Shown: one piece after another, positions 44,227 through 54,700 of the stretch
Numbering within the stretch: the first letter of the stretch is position 1
Layout: every line of letters begins with the position of its first letter
Assembly (NCBI RefSeq): GCF_021654775.1
Contig: NZ_AP025343.1
Location: 6,762,001 to 6,826,000, forward strand
Reading direction: 5' to 3'
Length of the DNA stretch: 64,000 bases
DNA from: Paenibacillus azoreducens
GTDB taxonomy: Bacteria > Bacillota > Bacilli > Paenibacillales > Paenibacillaceae
Program-made: the position numbers and the translations under genes
The notes under the pieces: generated by a model
What the model saw: only the letters and a program-made list of their open reading frames with translations
Told to the model about the DNA's origin: nothing
Database searches by the model: none

Positions 44227-44267
44227 AAAAAAAAGCCCGCCCCCCCTACTATGAGGAGAGGCAGGCT
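44227..44267 (-). terminator. Terminator of the SLH/SwmB protein gene
   Basis: AGCCTGCCTCTCC pairs with GGGGGGGCGGGCT on the minus strand and is followed by TTTTTTTT. It is now 195 bp behind the stop because a family C element inserted in between. Confidence 0.8.
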
Positions 44268-44282
44268 GTCGATAGTTTACAT

Positions 44283-44462
44283 GAGGTTGTTCAAAAAATC
44301 CGCTTTTGATCACGTAGTGTATCAGGAAGCGGGGGCGGCATCGAATCTTGAATTCAGCCGGGCCTTCCGGTGCTCACGTACCCCAATGTACGCTCCGCTC
44401 CTCAGTCCCTATCTTCATTCAACCTTCTCGGTGCTGAAAACCGGCCTTTTTTGAACATGCAC
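44283..44462. mobile_element. Family C MITE-like element, copy C3
   Basis: The 180-bp element GAGGTTGTTCAAAAAATCCG ... CCTTTTTTGAACATGCAC is flanked by a perfect 5-bp duplication TACAT (44278-44282 and 44463-44467). Its last base is the G of the TAG stop of the SLH gene (minus strand); before insertion the stop would have been TAA. Confidence 0.85.
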
Positions 44463-47400
44463 TACATGTATTGTATTTTTTCTAGCAGTCTTTGAAGCAT
44501 AACCGCCGCTTGCGCCCGGGTGGCTTGCCCCTTAGGCTGGAAGGCATTCGCGCTGACGCCCTGGATAATGCCTTCATTCAGCAGCTTGGCCACGGCATCC
44601 ACAGCCTGGATTTGCTTATAATCCTTAAACTTTTGCAAATACTTCTCGGGTGCGAAAGTCAAAGTCGTCCGATAGTCGGAGTAGTTCATCGCCCGCATCA
44701 TCATCATCGCCATTTCTTCGCGCGTAATCGATTTATTCGGTTTAAAAGAACCGTCCGAATAGCCGGTAATAATGCCCGCTTTGACCGCGGCCCCGATAAA
44801 CGCATTTTCCTTCGTATTCGTGACGTCATAAAAACGCTGCGCCATGCCGACTTCTCCCGCTAGGCCAAGGCCTCTGGCGATATACTCGGCAAACTCCGCC
44901 CGGGTAATGTTTTGGTTCGGGGCAAAGCTGGTTTTGGTCCGGCCGCTGACAATCAGCTTGCCTGCCAACGTATTCACCGCTTCCTTCGCCCAGTGGTTCC
45001 CGACATCGTTGAAATATTGGTACGTCGTCCCGCCAAAAACGGTATGATTCCCTTTGATCTTAGCCCGGAAAACCTGGCGGTCGCCGCCGGCCTGTACCAG
45101 CGCAGGTACAAACGTCATGGTCTCTGATGCGGCATCCCACTTGAACAAACCTATTTTATTTCCAGGCGTGGCCATGCCGCTGATCATCCAATATTGATTG
45201 TTCATCGTAACATCGATGGAGCTTGCGCTGCTGTTCGTATTGACGGCCGTGACATAAAAATCATACGGTTCCGTCACCTTTTGCATGGAAGCCGAGCTGA
45301 TTTTAGTGTTGTACTGCGCTGCCGCCTCTGCCCCCAGCTTCTCTACCACGATGTTTAGCGCGATGCTGTTCGACGAAGCATTCAAGCTTCTGGAGATTTC
45401 TGCCGTATGCAGCTGGCTGAGCTGCAGAACATGCATGGCGTCTCCCGCACGCACGGCAATTACCGCATTTTTGTCCTTGCCGAAGGCGATCTCCAGCGCA
45501 TCAAGCGGGATGCTCACCAAAATAGAGCTGTAACCGGTCGGCGCCTGGAACATCAGCATATGCGTTTTTTCGTTTGCAGTACCAATGTAATCAAAAGCGC
45601 CTTTCAGTTTTTCCGGATCGACGCTTATTTTTTTGATGAGCTGATTATTTCGCGATGTGATATCGCTCATCACCAAAGACGGGTCGCTTAAACTGAATGT
45701 TGATGTCCCAAACTCTTTCAAATCGTTATAGATCAAATAACCAGGACGGTTGGGATCAAAGCTGTTTCCGGTCGAATAGCTGGCAAGCAGCTTGTTGAAA
45801 TAGGACATTTTGTTTCCGCTGCTATCGGTTACGCCACTGCTTCCCGGCAAATAAGTAACTTCTACCCGCTGTCCGCTTGTCACCGCGCTGCTCAGCTTGA
45901 GCGTGACGGTATTCCCGCTTGCCGAAGCCTGGGTTACGCCGCGCAGTGTGCCGTCCACGTACACCTGATATTGCTCCTTGGCCACGTAGGACTGCGTTTG
46001 CAATGTTTTATTATAGATAATTTGAATCATATCGCCTTGAACAATCAAGGCCTTGATTTCGCCATTCAAACCGTTCTCCGACACTTTGACCGTTTCCAGA
46101 TTGACATAACCTGCCGCATTTCCGTTCAAATCCGTTAACCGGGTGGAGCCCGATCCCGGCACATACGAAACGGTTACCTTCGCATCTTTGCTTAAAGCCG
46201 AAGTCAGCGTCAAGGTCACCTTATTGTCTTTAATCTCGATGGCGCTGACGTAGTTCGGAGCCCCGTTCACCAGTACTGAAAACTGGCTTTTCATCGGAAT
46301 ATTGTACGTGCTGAGCGGTTCATTGTAAGTCAATACGACTTTATTCCCCGCACCTTCCGCAGACTGGAATACCGGCGGTTTGGTATCGAGATAGTTACGC
46401 ACGAAGAAGTCGCTAAAGGCGCTAATATTTTGTCCCCTGTCATCCTGGATCGGATTATTCCCCGGCGTATAACTAACCGTAATCACCTGTCCGTCGGACA
46501 CGTTGACATTCAGCGTCAAATACAGAGTTTGTCCGCTTTGGCTGATCGATTGAATATTCATCGGAGAGCCGTCCGCTTTGACCGTAAACTGCTCATATGC
46601 ATTGGATGACACGTTTCTGAGCGGTTGGCTGAAATTCAAAGTCACCCTGTTGTAGGACACGGAACCGCTGCTCGGCTTCGGAAGCGCCGTATCAATGCCG
46701 TTCACCACTTCACGCTGGCTAATGGCAGGCACGGCATTGCCCGCACTATCGCGAATTCCGTTCGTTCCGCCTTTGTAAGTGATTTTCACATTCTGGCCGA
46801 CGGCAACCCCGGTTTCCAATAAAATATATACACTATCCCCCGAGGTGTAGACGTTATAAATTCTGCGCGTCTCATCATTTACCGTTACGGTAAACATGCT
46901 GGTCGACAGCCATGAATCGGAATACAGCATTTTATTGTATACAAGCCGGATCGTCGAATTGCTGTACATCTCGCTGCTTTTGAGAACAGGCGGCGTCTTG
47001 TCGGTAACCGATGTCGAGAACGTCCAGGAAGATCCGCTTAAACCGGCATAAACATTGTTCGGATTTTGTCTCTCATAAAAAGCGCCACGCTCAATCGTTA
47101 CGTAATATGTCGAATCCGTATCATAACGATACCCCGGCAAAAGCCGAATTCTGACCTCTCTCGTACCATAGGTGAACACATCCGTAGGCACTTCCTGATC
47201 GCTGCCCGATTTCCGGACGCTCACCCTGCCATATCCACGCTGCACTTCCCTGTTAAAATTCATGACCAAATCCGCATCCTGCGCAACTCCGGTGCTGCGG
47301 TTGGTTGGAGAAAAACTGTCCACGTTAAGTGATGTGCCGCTGGTCGTGCTTGAAGTGGTAAAGGACCATTCATTGCTGGAGCTGATCCCTGCGACATTGT

Positions 47401-48445
47401 TGTTATCACTGTCCCGAAAAGCGTTATCTGGAACCAGCACGTAGTAGTTGGCATTATAGTCAATTGATGATCCTGTATCGATAGTGATCGTCTTTGTTCC
47501 ACTGCCCCAAACCTGCGAGGAATTAGCAGTGATAGATTTGATCCAGCTGCCGTTTTTGTACAAGCTTATGCTGCCAGAAGACGGATAAACCGGTTGGTTA
47601 TACGTCAATTGCAGCCTGGTGCCTGGAGATACGCCTGTTGACCCGTTGGCCGGGCTTTTGCTAGTGATGAATGTTTTGCCAACGACGGTTTTGAACGTCC
47701 ACTGGCTTGAATTATTGCCTTCATATTCAGTACCGTAGGAAGTCACGGTCCCTTTAGGGACAACTACATAATAGTTGGTTCCTTCCTCCAGAGCTTTGGA
47801 CAAAGAAATGATCAGTTGGTTTTCTTTGGCTTTTAACTTTCCGCTATCGGCCGAAATATCTTCCACCCATACATCGTTCGACTTGTATAATTTCACGCTG
47901 CCTTTGACCAGGCTGATCGTATCATTAAATGTTAAGGTTAATTCCTTTAACGAAGTGCTGACACCCGTTGCATTATTCACTGGATTTGTCGCTGTAACGT
48001 CTAATTTTGCGATCGTAGTGAAGTCATATGTGACTTGCTTCGAATGTGCGCCACTCTGTTTATCCTTGAACGCCCCTTGGTCCGCCTGAATCAAGTATTC
48101 CACTCCGGATTTTAACGGATTATCGAGTTGAGCATAATAAACCGTATCGCCTGATTTCGTGTCTACTTTTATATTCGCAGGACCAATCGTAATCGATGAA
48201 CCACCTCCAGTCACCCGTATTCCAGGTCCGTTGTTATCGGTTCCTATCATTAAATCAACAGCCCTGTCGGCTTTAAACTGGATCTCCGGTTTTTGCGAGA
48301 CATTATTCTTATCCGAAGATGATGGAATCGATATCGTAATCTCCGGACCATCCCCGACCGGATCGGCAGCCGCCAATGCCTTGACGCTACCCAGATCCAC
48401 AAATGCGATTAAAACCACCAATAAATAAATGAGAGCTTTCCTCAT
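44462..48445 (-). CDS. Large SLH-anchored surface protein with repeated Ig-like (Big_5/SwmB) domains
   Basis: A 1327-aa cell-wall protein. The signal peptide covers residues 1-25 (MRKALIYLLVVLIAFVDLGS). Three Big_5-type Ig repeats follow (each ending YYVVVPKGTV, YYVLVPDNAF, YYVTIERGAF), then about four SwmB-type repeats with the pattern LTYNEPL / TVSYVPG, a spacer, and three SLH motifs at the C terminus (FNDVGNHWAKEAVNTLAGKL, FYDVTNTKENAFIGAAVKAG, FKDYKQIQAVDAVAKLLNEG) that bind pyruvylated wall polymer. AAGGAAGG precedes the ATG at 48445. The stop codon was rebuilt by a family C insertion. It could be an adhesin or minor S-layer component. Confidence 0.9.
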   Translation of the reverse strand: MRKALIYLLVVLIAFVDLGSVKALAAADPVGDGPEITISIPSSSDKNNVSQKPEIQFKADRAVDLMIGTDNNGPGIRVTGGGSSITIGPANIKVDTKSGDTVYYAQLDNPLKSGVEYLIQADQGAFKDKQSGAHSKQVTYDFTTIAKLDVTATNPVNNATGVSTSLKELTLTFNDTISLVKGSVKLYKSNDVWVEDISADSGKLKAKENQLIISLSKALEEGTNYYVVVPKGTVTSYGTEYEGNNSSQWTFKTVVGKTFITSKSPANGSTGVSPGTRLQLTYNQPVYPSSGSISLYKNGSWIKSITANSSQVWGSGTKTITIDTGSSIDYNANYYVLVPDNAFRDSDNNNVAGISSSNEWSFTTSSTTSGTSLNVDSFSPTNRSTGVAQDADLVMNFNREVQRGYGRVSVRKSGSDQEVPTDVFTYGTREVRIRLLPGYRYDTDSTYYVTIERGAFYERQNPNNVYAGLSGSSWTFSTSVTDKTPPVLKSSEMYSNSTIRLVYNKMLYSDSWLSTSMFTVTVNDETRRIYNVYTSGDSVYILLETGVAVGQNVKITYKGGTNGIRDSAGNAVPAISQREVVNGIDTALPKPSSGSVSYNRVTLNFSQPLRNVSSNAYEQFTVKADGSPMNIQSISQSGQTLYLTLNVNVSDGQVITVSYTPGNNPIQDDRGQNISAFSDFFVRNYLDTKPPVFQSAEGAGNKVVLTYNEPLSTYNIPMKSQFSVLVNGAPNYVSAIEIKDNKVTLTLTSALSKDAKVTVSYVPGSGSTRLTDLNGNAAGYVNLETVKVSENGLNGEIKALIVQGDMIQIIYNKTLQTQSYVAKEQYQVYVDGTLRGVTQASASGNTVTLKLSSAVTSGQRVEVTYLPGSSGVTDSSGNKMSYFNKLLASYSTGNSFDPNRPGYLIYNDLKEFGTSTFSLSDPSLVMSDITSRNNQLIKKISVDPEKLKGAFDYIGTANEKTHMLMFQAPTGYSSILVSIPLDALEIAFGKDKNAVIAVRAGDAMHVLQLSQLHTAEISRSLNASSNSIALNIVVEKLGAEAAAQYNTKISSASMQKVTEPYDFYVTAVNTNSSASSIDVTMNNQYWMISGMATPGNKIGLFKWDAASETMTFVPALVQAGGDRQVFRAKIKGNHTVFGGTTYQYFNDVGNHWAKEAVNTLAGKLIVSGRTKTSFAPNQNITRAEFAEYIARGLGLAGEVGMAQRFYDVTNTKENAFIGAAVKAGIITGYSDGSFKPNKSITREEMAMMMMRAMNYSDYRTTLTFAPEKYLQKFKDYKQIQAVDAVAKLLNEGIIQGVSANAFQPKGQATRAQAAVMLQRLLEKIQYM

Positions 48446-48511
48446 GAGTGAGCAACCTTCCTTTCTGTGGATAAAATTTAGCTTTAGCACCTGAACTAGT
48501 TTTGACGTTTT

Positions 48512-48700
48512 GCGAGTGACCGCTGCGGTTACGGATCGTTCTTCCGATCGCTGTTGCCTCCAAATTTTCTTGATTTATATAACCACACACAGTCAAAATT
48601 CGGAGACAGCCTATGCTTCCGATGATAGCTTTCCTCTGGAAAGCTTTTAGGCGAACGCTTCGCTTCTTCAGATCGATTCCGTCCCCTCCGCTATATCGCT
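48512..48700. repeat. Family B dispersed repeat, copy B3
   Basis: GGATCGTTCTTCCGATCGCT, GCCTCCAAATTTTC / AAAATTCGGAGAC and TCTTCAGATCGATTCCGTCC as in the other copies, with an added hairpin GCTTTCCTCTGGAAAGC. The remaining DNA up to metK (to 48880) holds nothing I can assign. Confidence 0.7.
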
Positions 48701-48885
48701 TATTTTCAAACACTATTTCATACTCGATCTAAATCATTTTGTCAGCAGCTTTGAGTTTTATGTACATCAGGATTTTGCAAAATCCTCCAAAAAGCAGTCC
48801 TCTATATTACTTTCGGTCAAAATAGGATCGAAGTTTAGCCTCATTCTTCGAAACTATGAGAAGACGGGAGGCGTTTTTCTGAACG

Positions 48886-48919
48886 CAAAAAACCCCGGAA
48901 GGCCAAAGCCCTGTCCGGG
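48886..48919 (-). terminator. metK terminator
   Basis: CCCCGGACAGGGC/CCTTCCGGGG-type stem followed by TTTTTTG on the minus strand. Confidence 0.9.
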
Positions 48920-48941
48920 GATGATATTTTGATAGATTAAC

Positions 48942-50144
48942 TTACAGACCTGCTTGCGCTTTAAGCTCTTCGGCTTTGTCCACGCGTTCCCATGGCAGAT
49001 CCACATCTGTACGGCCAAAATGACCATATGCAGCTGTTTGTTTATAGATTGGACGGCGCAGATCCAGCATGCGGATAATGCCTGCAGGACGAAGGTCAAA
49101 GTTGTTGCGGATCAGCTCGACAAGCTTCTCGTCGCTAACTTTGCCAGTGCCATACGTATCCACATTGATCGAAACCGGCGTTGCTACGCCAATCGCATAT
49201 GCAAGCTGGATTTCGCATTTGTCTGCGAGACCTGCTGCTACGAGGTTTTTCGCCACATAACGAGCAGCATAAGCTGCGGAACGGTCCACTTTCGTTGGAT
49301 CCTTACCGGAGAATGCGCCACCGCCGTGACGAGCGTAACCTCCGTAAGTGTCCACGATGATTTTGCGGCCGGTCAATCCGGCGTCGCCTTGTGGTCCACC
49401 GATAACGAAACGGCCTGTAGGGTTGATATAGTATTTGGTCTGATCGTCCAGCAGTTCCGCCGGAACAACCGGAAGAATGACTTTTTCCTTAATGTCGGCC
49501 TGGATTTGCTCCAAAGTTACATCTTCAGCATGCTGCGTAGATACAACGATGGTGTCCACACGTACCGGTTTGTCATCGACATACTCAATGGTTACTTGCG
49601 TTTTGCCATCCGGGCGGAGGTACTCAAGCGTGCCGTCCTTACGGACTTCAGACAAACGGCGGGCAATGCGGTGAGAAAGCGCAATCGGAAGCGGCATAAG
49701 TTCAGGGGTTTCATTCGTTGCAAAACCAAACATCAAACCTTGGTCGCCTGCACCGATATTTTCCGTTTCCTTATCAACCTGAGCCGGATCACGGTTTTCC
49801 AGAGCAGCGTTTACGCCTTGCGCGATATCGGCTGACTGTTCATTCAGCGATGTCAAAACAGCCATCGTATTATAGTCAAAGCCAAACTTGGCGCGAGTAT
49901 ACCCAATTTCCTTTACTGTATTTCTAACAATAGCGGGGATATCGACATACTCGGATTTAGTACTGATTTCGCCGATCACAAGCACAAGTCCGGTCGCAAC
50001 CGATACTTCGCAAGCTACGCGCGCATTCGGATCATTTTCCAAAAAAGCATCAAGTACCGCATCGGAGATTTGGTCGCAAATCTTATCCGGATGTCCTTCC
50101 GTAACGGACTCTGATGTAAACAGATGACGTCCTTTTACAGACAT
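48942..50144 (-). CDS. metK: S-adenosylmethionine synthetase
   Basis: MetK makes SAM from methionine and ATP. The 400-aa protein has [36 protein letters not shown] (ATP-binding), [20 protein letters not shown] and [20 protein letters not shown], so all three domains are complete. The start is behind AGGAGG. The leader has a terminator-like hairpin but no S-box riboswitch signature that I can see. SAM made here would also serve FliB. Confidence 0.98.
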   Translation of the reverse strand: MSVKGRHLFTSESVTEGHPDKICDQISDAVLDAFLENDPNARVACEVSVATGLVLVIGEISTKSEYVDIPAIVRNTVKEIGYTRAKFGFDYNTMAVLTSLNEQSADIAQGVNAALENRDPAQVDKETENIGAGDQGLMFGFATNETPELMPLPIALSHRIARRLSEVRKDGTLEYLRPDGKTQVTIEYVDDKPVRVDTIVVSTQHAEDVTLEQIQADIKEKVILPVVPAELLDDQTKYYINPTGRFVIGGPQGDAGLTGRKIIVDTYGGYARHGGGAFSGKDPTKVDRSAAYAARYVAKNLVAAGLADKCEIQLAYAIGVATPVSINVDTYGTGKVSDEKLVELIRNNFDLRPAGIIRMLDLRRPIYKQTAAYGHFGRTDVDLPWERVDKAEELKAQAGL

Positions 50145-50209
50145 AGTATCAACCTCCTATAAGGATATTATGACAAAGGCTTTTAAGTATGTCCTACACA
50201 AAAAATGAA

Positions 50210-50231
50210 CCTTTTCCCAGGCAGGAAAAGG
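50210..50231 (-). promoter_or_regulatory. Leader hairpin of metK
   Basis: CCTTTTCC/GGGAAAAGG stem with TTCATTTTTTG following on the minus strand, between promoter and start codon. It resembles an attenuator, but I see no ligand-binding domain or alternative pairing. Confidence 0.45.
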
Positions 50232-50254
50232 CTGCATGACAATCCTCAATGGAC

Positions 50255-50283
50255 ATATTAACGCATTTGTCAACCTATGTCAA
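50255..50283 (-). promoter_or_regulatory. metK promoter
   Basis: TTGACA, 17 nt, TAATAT on the minus strand; a second TTGACA lies 10 bp further in. Start of transcription would be about 105 nt before the ATG. Confidence 0.72.
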
Positions 50284-50307
50284 CGAAAGGAGGATTATAA
50301 ATATTGG

Positions 50308-50583
50308 TTACAATAAGGACTGTTGCGCCTGGCGGACTAACCGCTTGGTCATCTCTCCGCCGACCGATCCATTTTGGCGTGAAGTGAGGTGTCCGGCATA
50401 AGAGCCGCCTTGAGCAAAAACCCCCCCAATCTCGCCTAATTCGCCTGCGAATTCCGTATCCGCACCGCTGCCTCCTGATCTATATGCCGATCCAATTCCT
50501 AATTCAGTGGCAATTTCATATTTCATTTGATTCAGCATGTGACGGGATTCGGGAACAACTTTACGATTATTATTTCTGGCCAT
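50308..50583 (-). CDS. Alpha/beta-type small acid-soluble spore protein
   Basis: SASPs coat and protect spore DNA. The 91-aa protein carries the two family blocks: MLNQMKYEIATELGI with the germination protease site after the EIA.E glutamate region, and HLTSRQNGSVGGEMTKRLV. A longer glycine-rich linker than usual (about 30 residues) joins them. AGGAGG precedes the ATG. Expression would be in the forespore under SigG. Confidence 0.95.
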   Translation of the reverse strand: MARNNNRKVVPESRHMLNQMKYEIATELGIGSAYRSGGSGADTEFAGELGEIGGVFAQGGSYAGHLTSRQNGSVGGEMTKRLVRQAQQSLL

Positions 50584-50709
50584 GTAAATGCACCTCCTGC
50601 ATGATGGTACTGCAAGAGTATTATTTGTATTTATATTGGTCTTGAGACGTATAAATGATTGTTACTTATGGCAAAAATAAGCTTATGGAAATAGTTAAAA
50701 TACAGCTTA

Positions 50710-50876
50710 AAAAGCGAGTTGTTCGCTACGGTTACGGATCGTTCTTCCGATCACTGTTGTCTCCAAATTTTCTTGATTATATCTCTTCAATACTGTCAAA
50801 ATTCGGAGACAAAGGCGACCGCGACCGCTACCGCTTCTTCAGATCGATTCCGTCCCCTCCGCTACGTCGCTTTTTT
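50710..50876. repeat. Family B dispersed repeat, copy B4
   Basis: GGATCGTTCTTCCGATCACT, TTGTCTCCAAATTTT/AAAATTCGGAGACAA, and TCTTCAGATCGATTCCGTCC. Outer ends AAAAAGCGA and TCGCTTTTTT are inverted as well. It stands directly after the stop of the 189-aa gene. Confidence 0.72.
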
Positions 50877-50881
50877 ATAGA

Positions 50882-51451
50882 TCATTGAAGCATATATCCG
50901 CCGCGTACCATAACGGTCAAGCTATAGGTATTGCCTTCTTGTACCATGATACCGCGTCCTTCTCTTGGGAAGGACAGCAAATGATTGTTTTCAACGGCTT
51001 CGCCGTTCTTGATATCTTTACCTGCAGTAAGATCTGCCACACCATTTTCGGCATCGCTGTATACAACAGCTTTGCCGTTACGTACAACAAACTCGGCTCC
51101 AGCTTTGGCAATCAGCTTTACACCTGGTTTGACCGTAACAATGGTTAATGTATTCTCAACAACTGTGGTTACGGGCTTGTCCGTCGGTTTTGGCGTTGTA
51201 GTAGTTGCATTATCTTTAGGTGGTGTAGTTGTATTATTAGGGTTCGAAGGCTTTGTTGGTGTTGTGTTTATGCCTCCACCCAATGCTTTTTGAATTTGTT
51301 GATCAACGTAGCTTTTGGTGACGACAGGGTCGTCGGGAGTGCCGGGCTGAATTGTACCTGCGCCAATAGCAATATTGCTATATATGGTTCCGATCCATAT
51401 CCCAGCACCAATTGCGACTGCAGCCATTGCGATTTTCCAATATGGTTTCAT
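50882..51451 (-). CDS. Hypothetical secreted or membrane-anchored protein, 189 aa
   Basis: I do not recognise a family. It has an N-terminal hydrophobic segment (IAMAAVAIGAGIWIGTIYSN) that may be a signal anchor, a short helical part (VTKSYVDQQIQKAL), a Thr/Pro/Asn-rich linker (residues about 60-95), and a C-terminal domain of about 90 residues that looks all-beta (TLTIVTVKPGVKLIAKAGAE, FVVRNGKAVVYSD, GNTYSLTVMVRGGYML). AAGGAGG precedes the ATG. It lies between metK/ssp and the S-layer gene; a wall-associated role is possible. Confidence 0.78.
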   Translation of the reverse strand: MKPYWKIAMAAVAIGAGIWIGTIYSNIAIGAGTIQPGTPDDPVVTKSYVDQQIQKALGGGINTTPTKPSNPNNTTTPPKDNATTTTPKPTDKPVTTVVENTLTIVTVKPGVKLIAKAGAEFVVRNGKAVVYSDAENGVADLTAGKDIKNGEAVENNHLLSFPREGRGIMVQEGNTYSLTVMVRGGYMLQ

Positions 51452-51653
51452 GTTAGTGAGTGCCTCCTTTTGGTATATTTAAAGCTTATTTCACTATAAC
51501 AATTTTGGGTTGCTTATTTTTGATTTAAATTAAAAACAGATTAACAAAATTGCACCTACACGTCATAACCACAGGCTGAGCCGGTCTTCCATCAGTTATA
51601 TAATAGCTATAATTTTTTTGAACCGCCATCGAACTGGGAGGTTCTTATACAAA

Positions 51654-51688
51654 AAAAGAAAAGCTCAACCCGAAGGCTGAGCTTTTCT
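51654..51688 (-). terminator. Terminator of the S-layer gene
   Basis: AGAAAAGCTCAGCC/GGTTGAGCTTTTCT around a TTCG tetraloop, followed by TTTTTTG on the minus strand. Confidence 0.93.
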
Positions 51689-51705
51689 AAAAGGATTAAT
51701 TCTTA

Positions 51706-54700
51706 TTACAGTTGTTTTACAACAACAGGAGTAGGCGCGCTTTCTGGAAGTACATCAGTTGCAGCATAGCGAACATAATAAGTTCCAGCAGGAACAACTA
51801 CATCGCCATCTTCTGTTACTGGTGTGTAACTATTTGCACCACCTAATTGATATTCCATTCCTTTTTTAAGGCCCAGAAGTTTTCCTTTTCCACCAGCAGG
51901 AGCGTCTTCACCTGTCACGGCAGGAGCTGCAGGAGCTACCCCTTTAACTGTAACAGTAACACTTTCGCTTGCTGGTTTACCATCAACTGCTTTAACGCGC
52001 ACTTCGTATTTCCCAGGGGTCAAGCCATTAACTTCATTTCCTGTTACGGCTTTCCAAACATTATCTGAACCTTTGTATTCCATTGTTGCGTCAACACCAG
52101 TGATTTTACCATCATTTCCTGCAGCAGTAGCAGGCGATGCTGTCACACCTTCTGGAGCTTTTCCTGGTGTGGTGTTATCAACAGGAGTTGGTGCGGAATG
52201 GAATTTTTCAAAGCTAGACAATGCGTTACGGTTTGCATCGACAATTGCTTTGCTATCATTATTCGCATCGCCGTTGAACGATACACGGATCTCTTCATTT
52301 GGAGTATCTTTTGGTACTTCGAATGTAAGAACCAGCGTGTCTTTTTGTTTTTGATTGCTCACTGTGATTGGTTCTTTTGTAGGTACATTCGCTACTTTAT
52401 AGTTTCCAATTTGAACCGTGAACAAATTAGCAGCAGTAGAATATACATCTACATTCTTGTCAAGCTTTACTTCAATAGAGTATTTCGCAACTGTAGAATA
52501 GTTCTCGCGAGTGACTTTTCCGAATTCACTGAAAGATGGTCTTACCGAGTTCTTTACATCGAACCCTTTAATATTAACAATATTGCCAAAAGCATCGCGA
52601 GTATAGTAACCATCAACTACGAGTTTACCTTCGAAAGTAGCTGGCAATTCCGATTCAAATTTCAGAGTTACAGTTTTATTGTCGCTGCTCAAGCTATAAT
52701 CATTAGCACGGTAGATGCGTCCGTCTGTATGCTTAAGCGAGAATTCATCTGCACGCACATCACTCAATGGAGCGTCAAAAGTTACCTTTGCTTCTTTTGT
52801 TCCGGTAATTTTAACATCATCGATCATAATTGCTTCATCTTGTTTCTTGATTTTTGCGGACAGTGTGTAAGAGCCAGTGCCCTTCTCACGCAGGTAGTTG
52901 CCATCAACATCCTGGATGTAATTTGCCTTGATTATCTTATAGTCAGGTGCTGTAGGCAAATCAAGTGCTTTATCAGGCTTAATGCGAACTGTATTAGTCG
53001 AAACCAGCTCTACATTAGCTGCAGTAGTAGTCAGCACTCTACCATCAACTGTATACTTCGCAGGATCAGCCGCATTACCAGTTCCGCTTACACTCAAGGA
53101 TTTATTAAATTGAACATAAATCCAACCATCGTTACCTTTCCATGCACGGTCGATTTGACCTGTTGCTGCATTTTTGGCAGACAATGTTACAGTTTGTGGA
53201 AGCAATACATTACCAACGTAAGCAGTGTCTCTGACACCAGAAATCGTCAAAGTGTAATCAACGTCTTTAAGATCAGATCCAAAATCGATAACCACAGTTT
53301 TACCGTCAGCTTTCAATTCTGGTTGGCGAACTGGATTTCCATCTTTGTTCACACCGTTAATTTTCGCAATGCCGTCAGCATCTTTCAATACATAATTTTC
53401 ACGTTTAACAGCATCTTCTTTCAGAACAGCTTTACTGAATTTGATTTCAGCAATGAATCTTCCAGTATCAGTGTTTTGAGTAAGACTAGATGTCACAACC
53501 GTTGGACGAGTTGTATCCAGTGTTGGAGTAACTTTTGCATCAATATCCGCAGAGTTGTCGCTGTAGTCCTTAACTCCGGAAATGTGGATAGTATTTTCTG
53601 TGTAACCCAATGGTTGAGCAAATTCCAATGTCACTTTGTTGTCGTTAATTGTAATTTTGCTTGCTTTCACAGAAGAAACATTCGCGTAAGCGCCAGAAAC
53701 GCTCTTGATTGTTTCGTCAAATTCAACGGTTACTTTTTTCAAATCATAAGATTTAGCAGATACAAATTTTGGAGCTTCAGTATCTTTAGTTACCGTAAAT
53801 TCTTTAGCAACAGGAGCAATTGCAAGACCAGAGAAGTCTCTCACGTTGCTCACACGAAGTGTGTGGTTGCCTTCAGACATGTTAGTTACCACAATTGCAG
53901 TATCTGGGTAAGAGTATTTTACAGTTGCAGCGATTGCTTGATCGTCAATACGGAAGTTCGTAGAGATCATATCTTCTGGTTTAACCGGCTCGCTGAATTT
54001 AACTTTGAATGCTTGTGTGCCCAGACCTTTAACTTCTGTAACTTCCGGAGCTTTTACGTCAAGCGGAGTGAATTCCACTTTTTGCGTAATTGTTCTTGTA
54101 CCTACTGAACCCTTCACATTGCTAACTTGTACGAAGGTTTTCTTTTGGTTTGTAAGAGTGCTGTCTTTGTCAAGCAAGATTGTTGCAGTCTTCTTGTCTT
54201 CGGAAACCGTTACGCTATCGATCGCTTTTCCATCAACAATATAGTTGTTAATGTTCTCAGCGGAAGCAGGATCAACAGTTCCGTCGAAAGTTACTACAAC
54301 TTGCTTCAAGTTGGAAGCTTCAACAGTCGAAACTTTTGTAGCTTCATCAACTTTCCAAGTCACTTTTGTAGTGATTTTTTGTTTAGCTGCATTTTCGAAT
54401 GTAACTTCAGTTTCTTTGTTAGGCTCAAGAGCTTTTTCCAAAGTTACTTTTACGACTTCACCAGTGTTCAGGGTGAATTCGATGTCTTTACCATTTTCAG
54501 CTACTTTGTAAGAAGCAACCGACAGGTTCAGGAATTGGTCAGCAGCGTAAGAAGCGTAAACCAATTGTTCGCGAGTAGCGTTACCTTGGAAGTTCCAATC
54601 TTTAGAGATCAGACCTTTATCGATTGCTACTTGTACATAACCTTTAGCCCATCCGGACGCTTTGTTGTCGCCTGCTTCTGGAGCTTCGATTTTCAAAGCG

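Noticed and set aside
50145..50300. SAM riboswitch upstream of metK
   Set aside because: The S-box core and its stems are not visible; only a simple hairpin is present.
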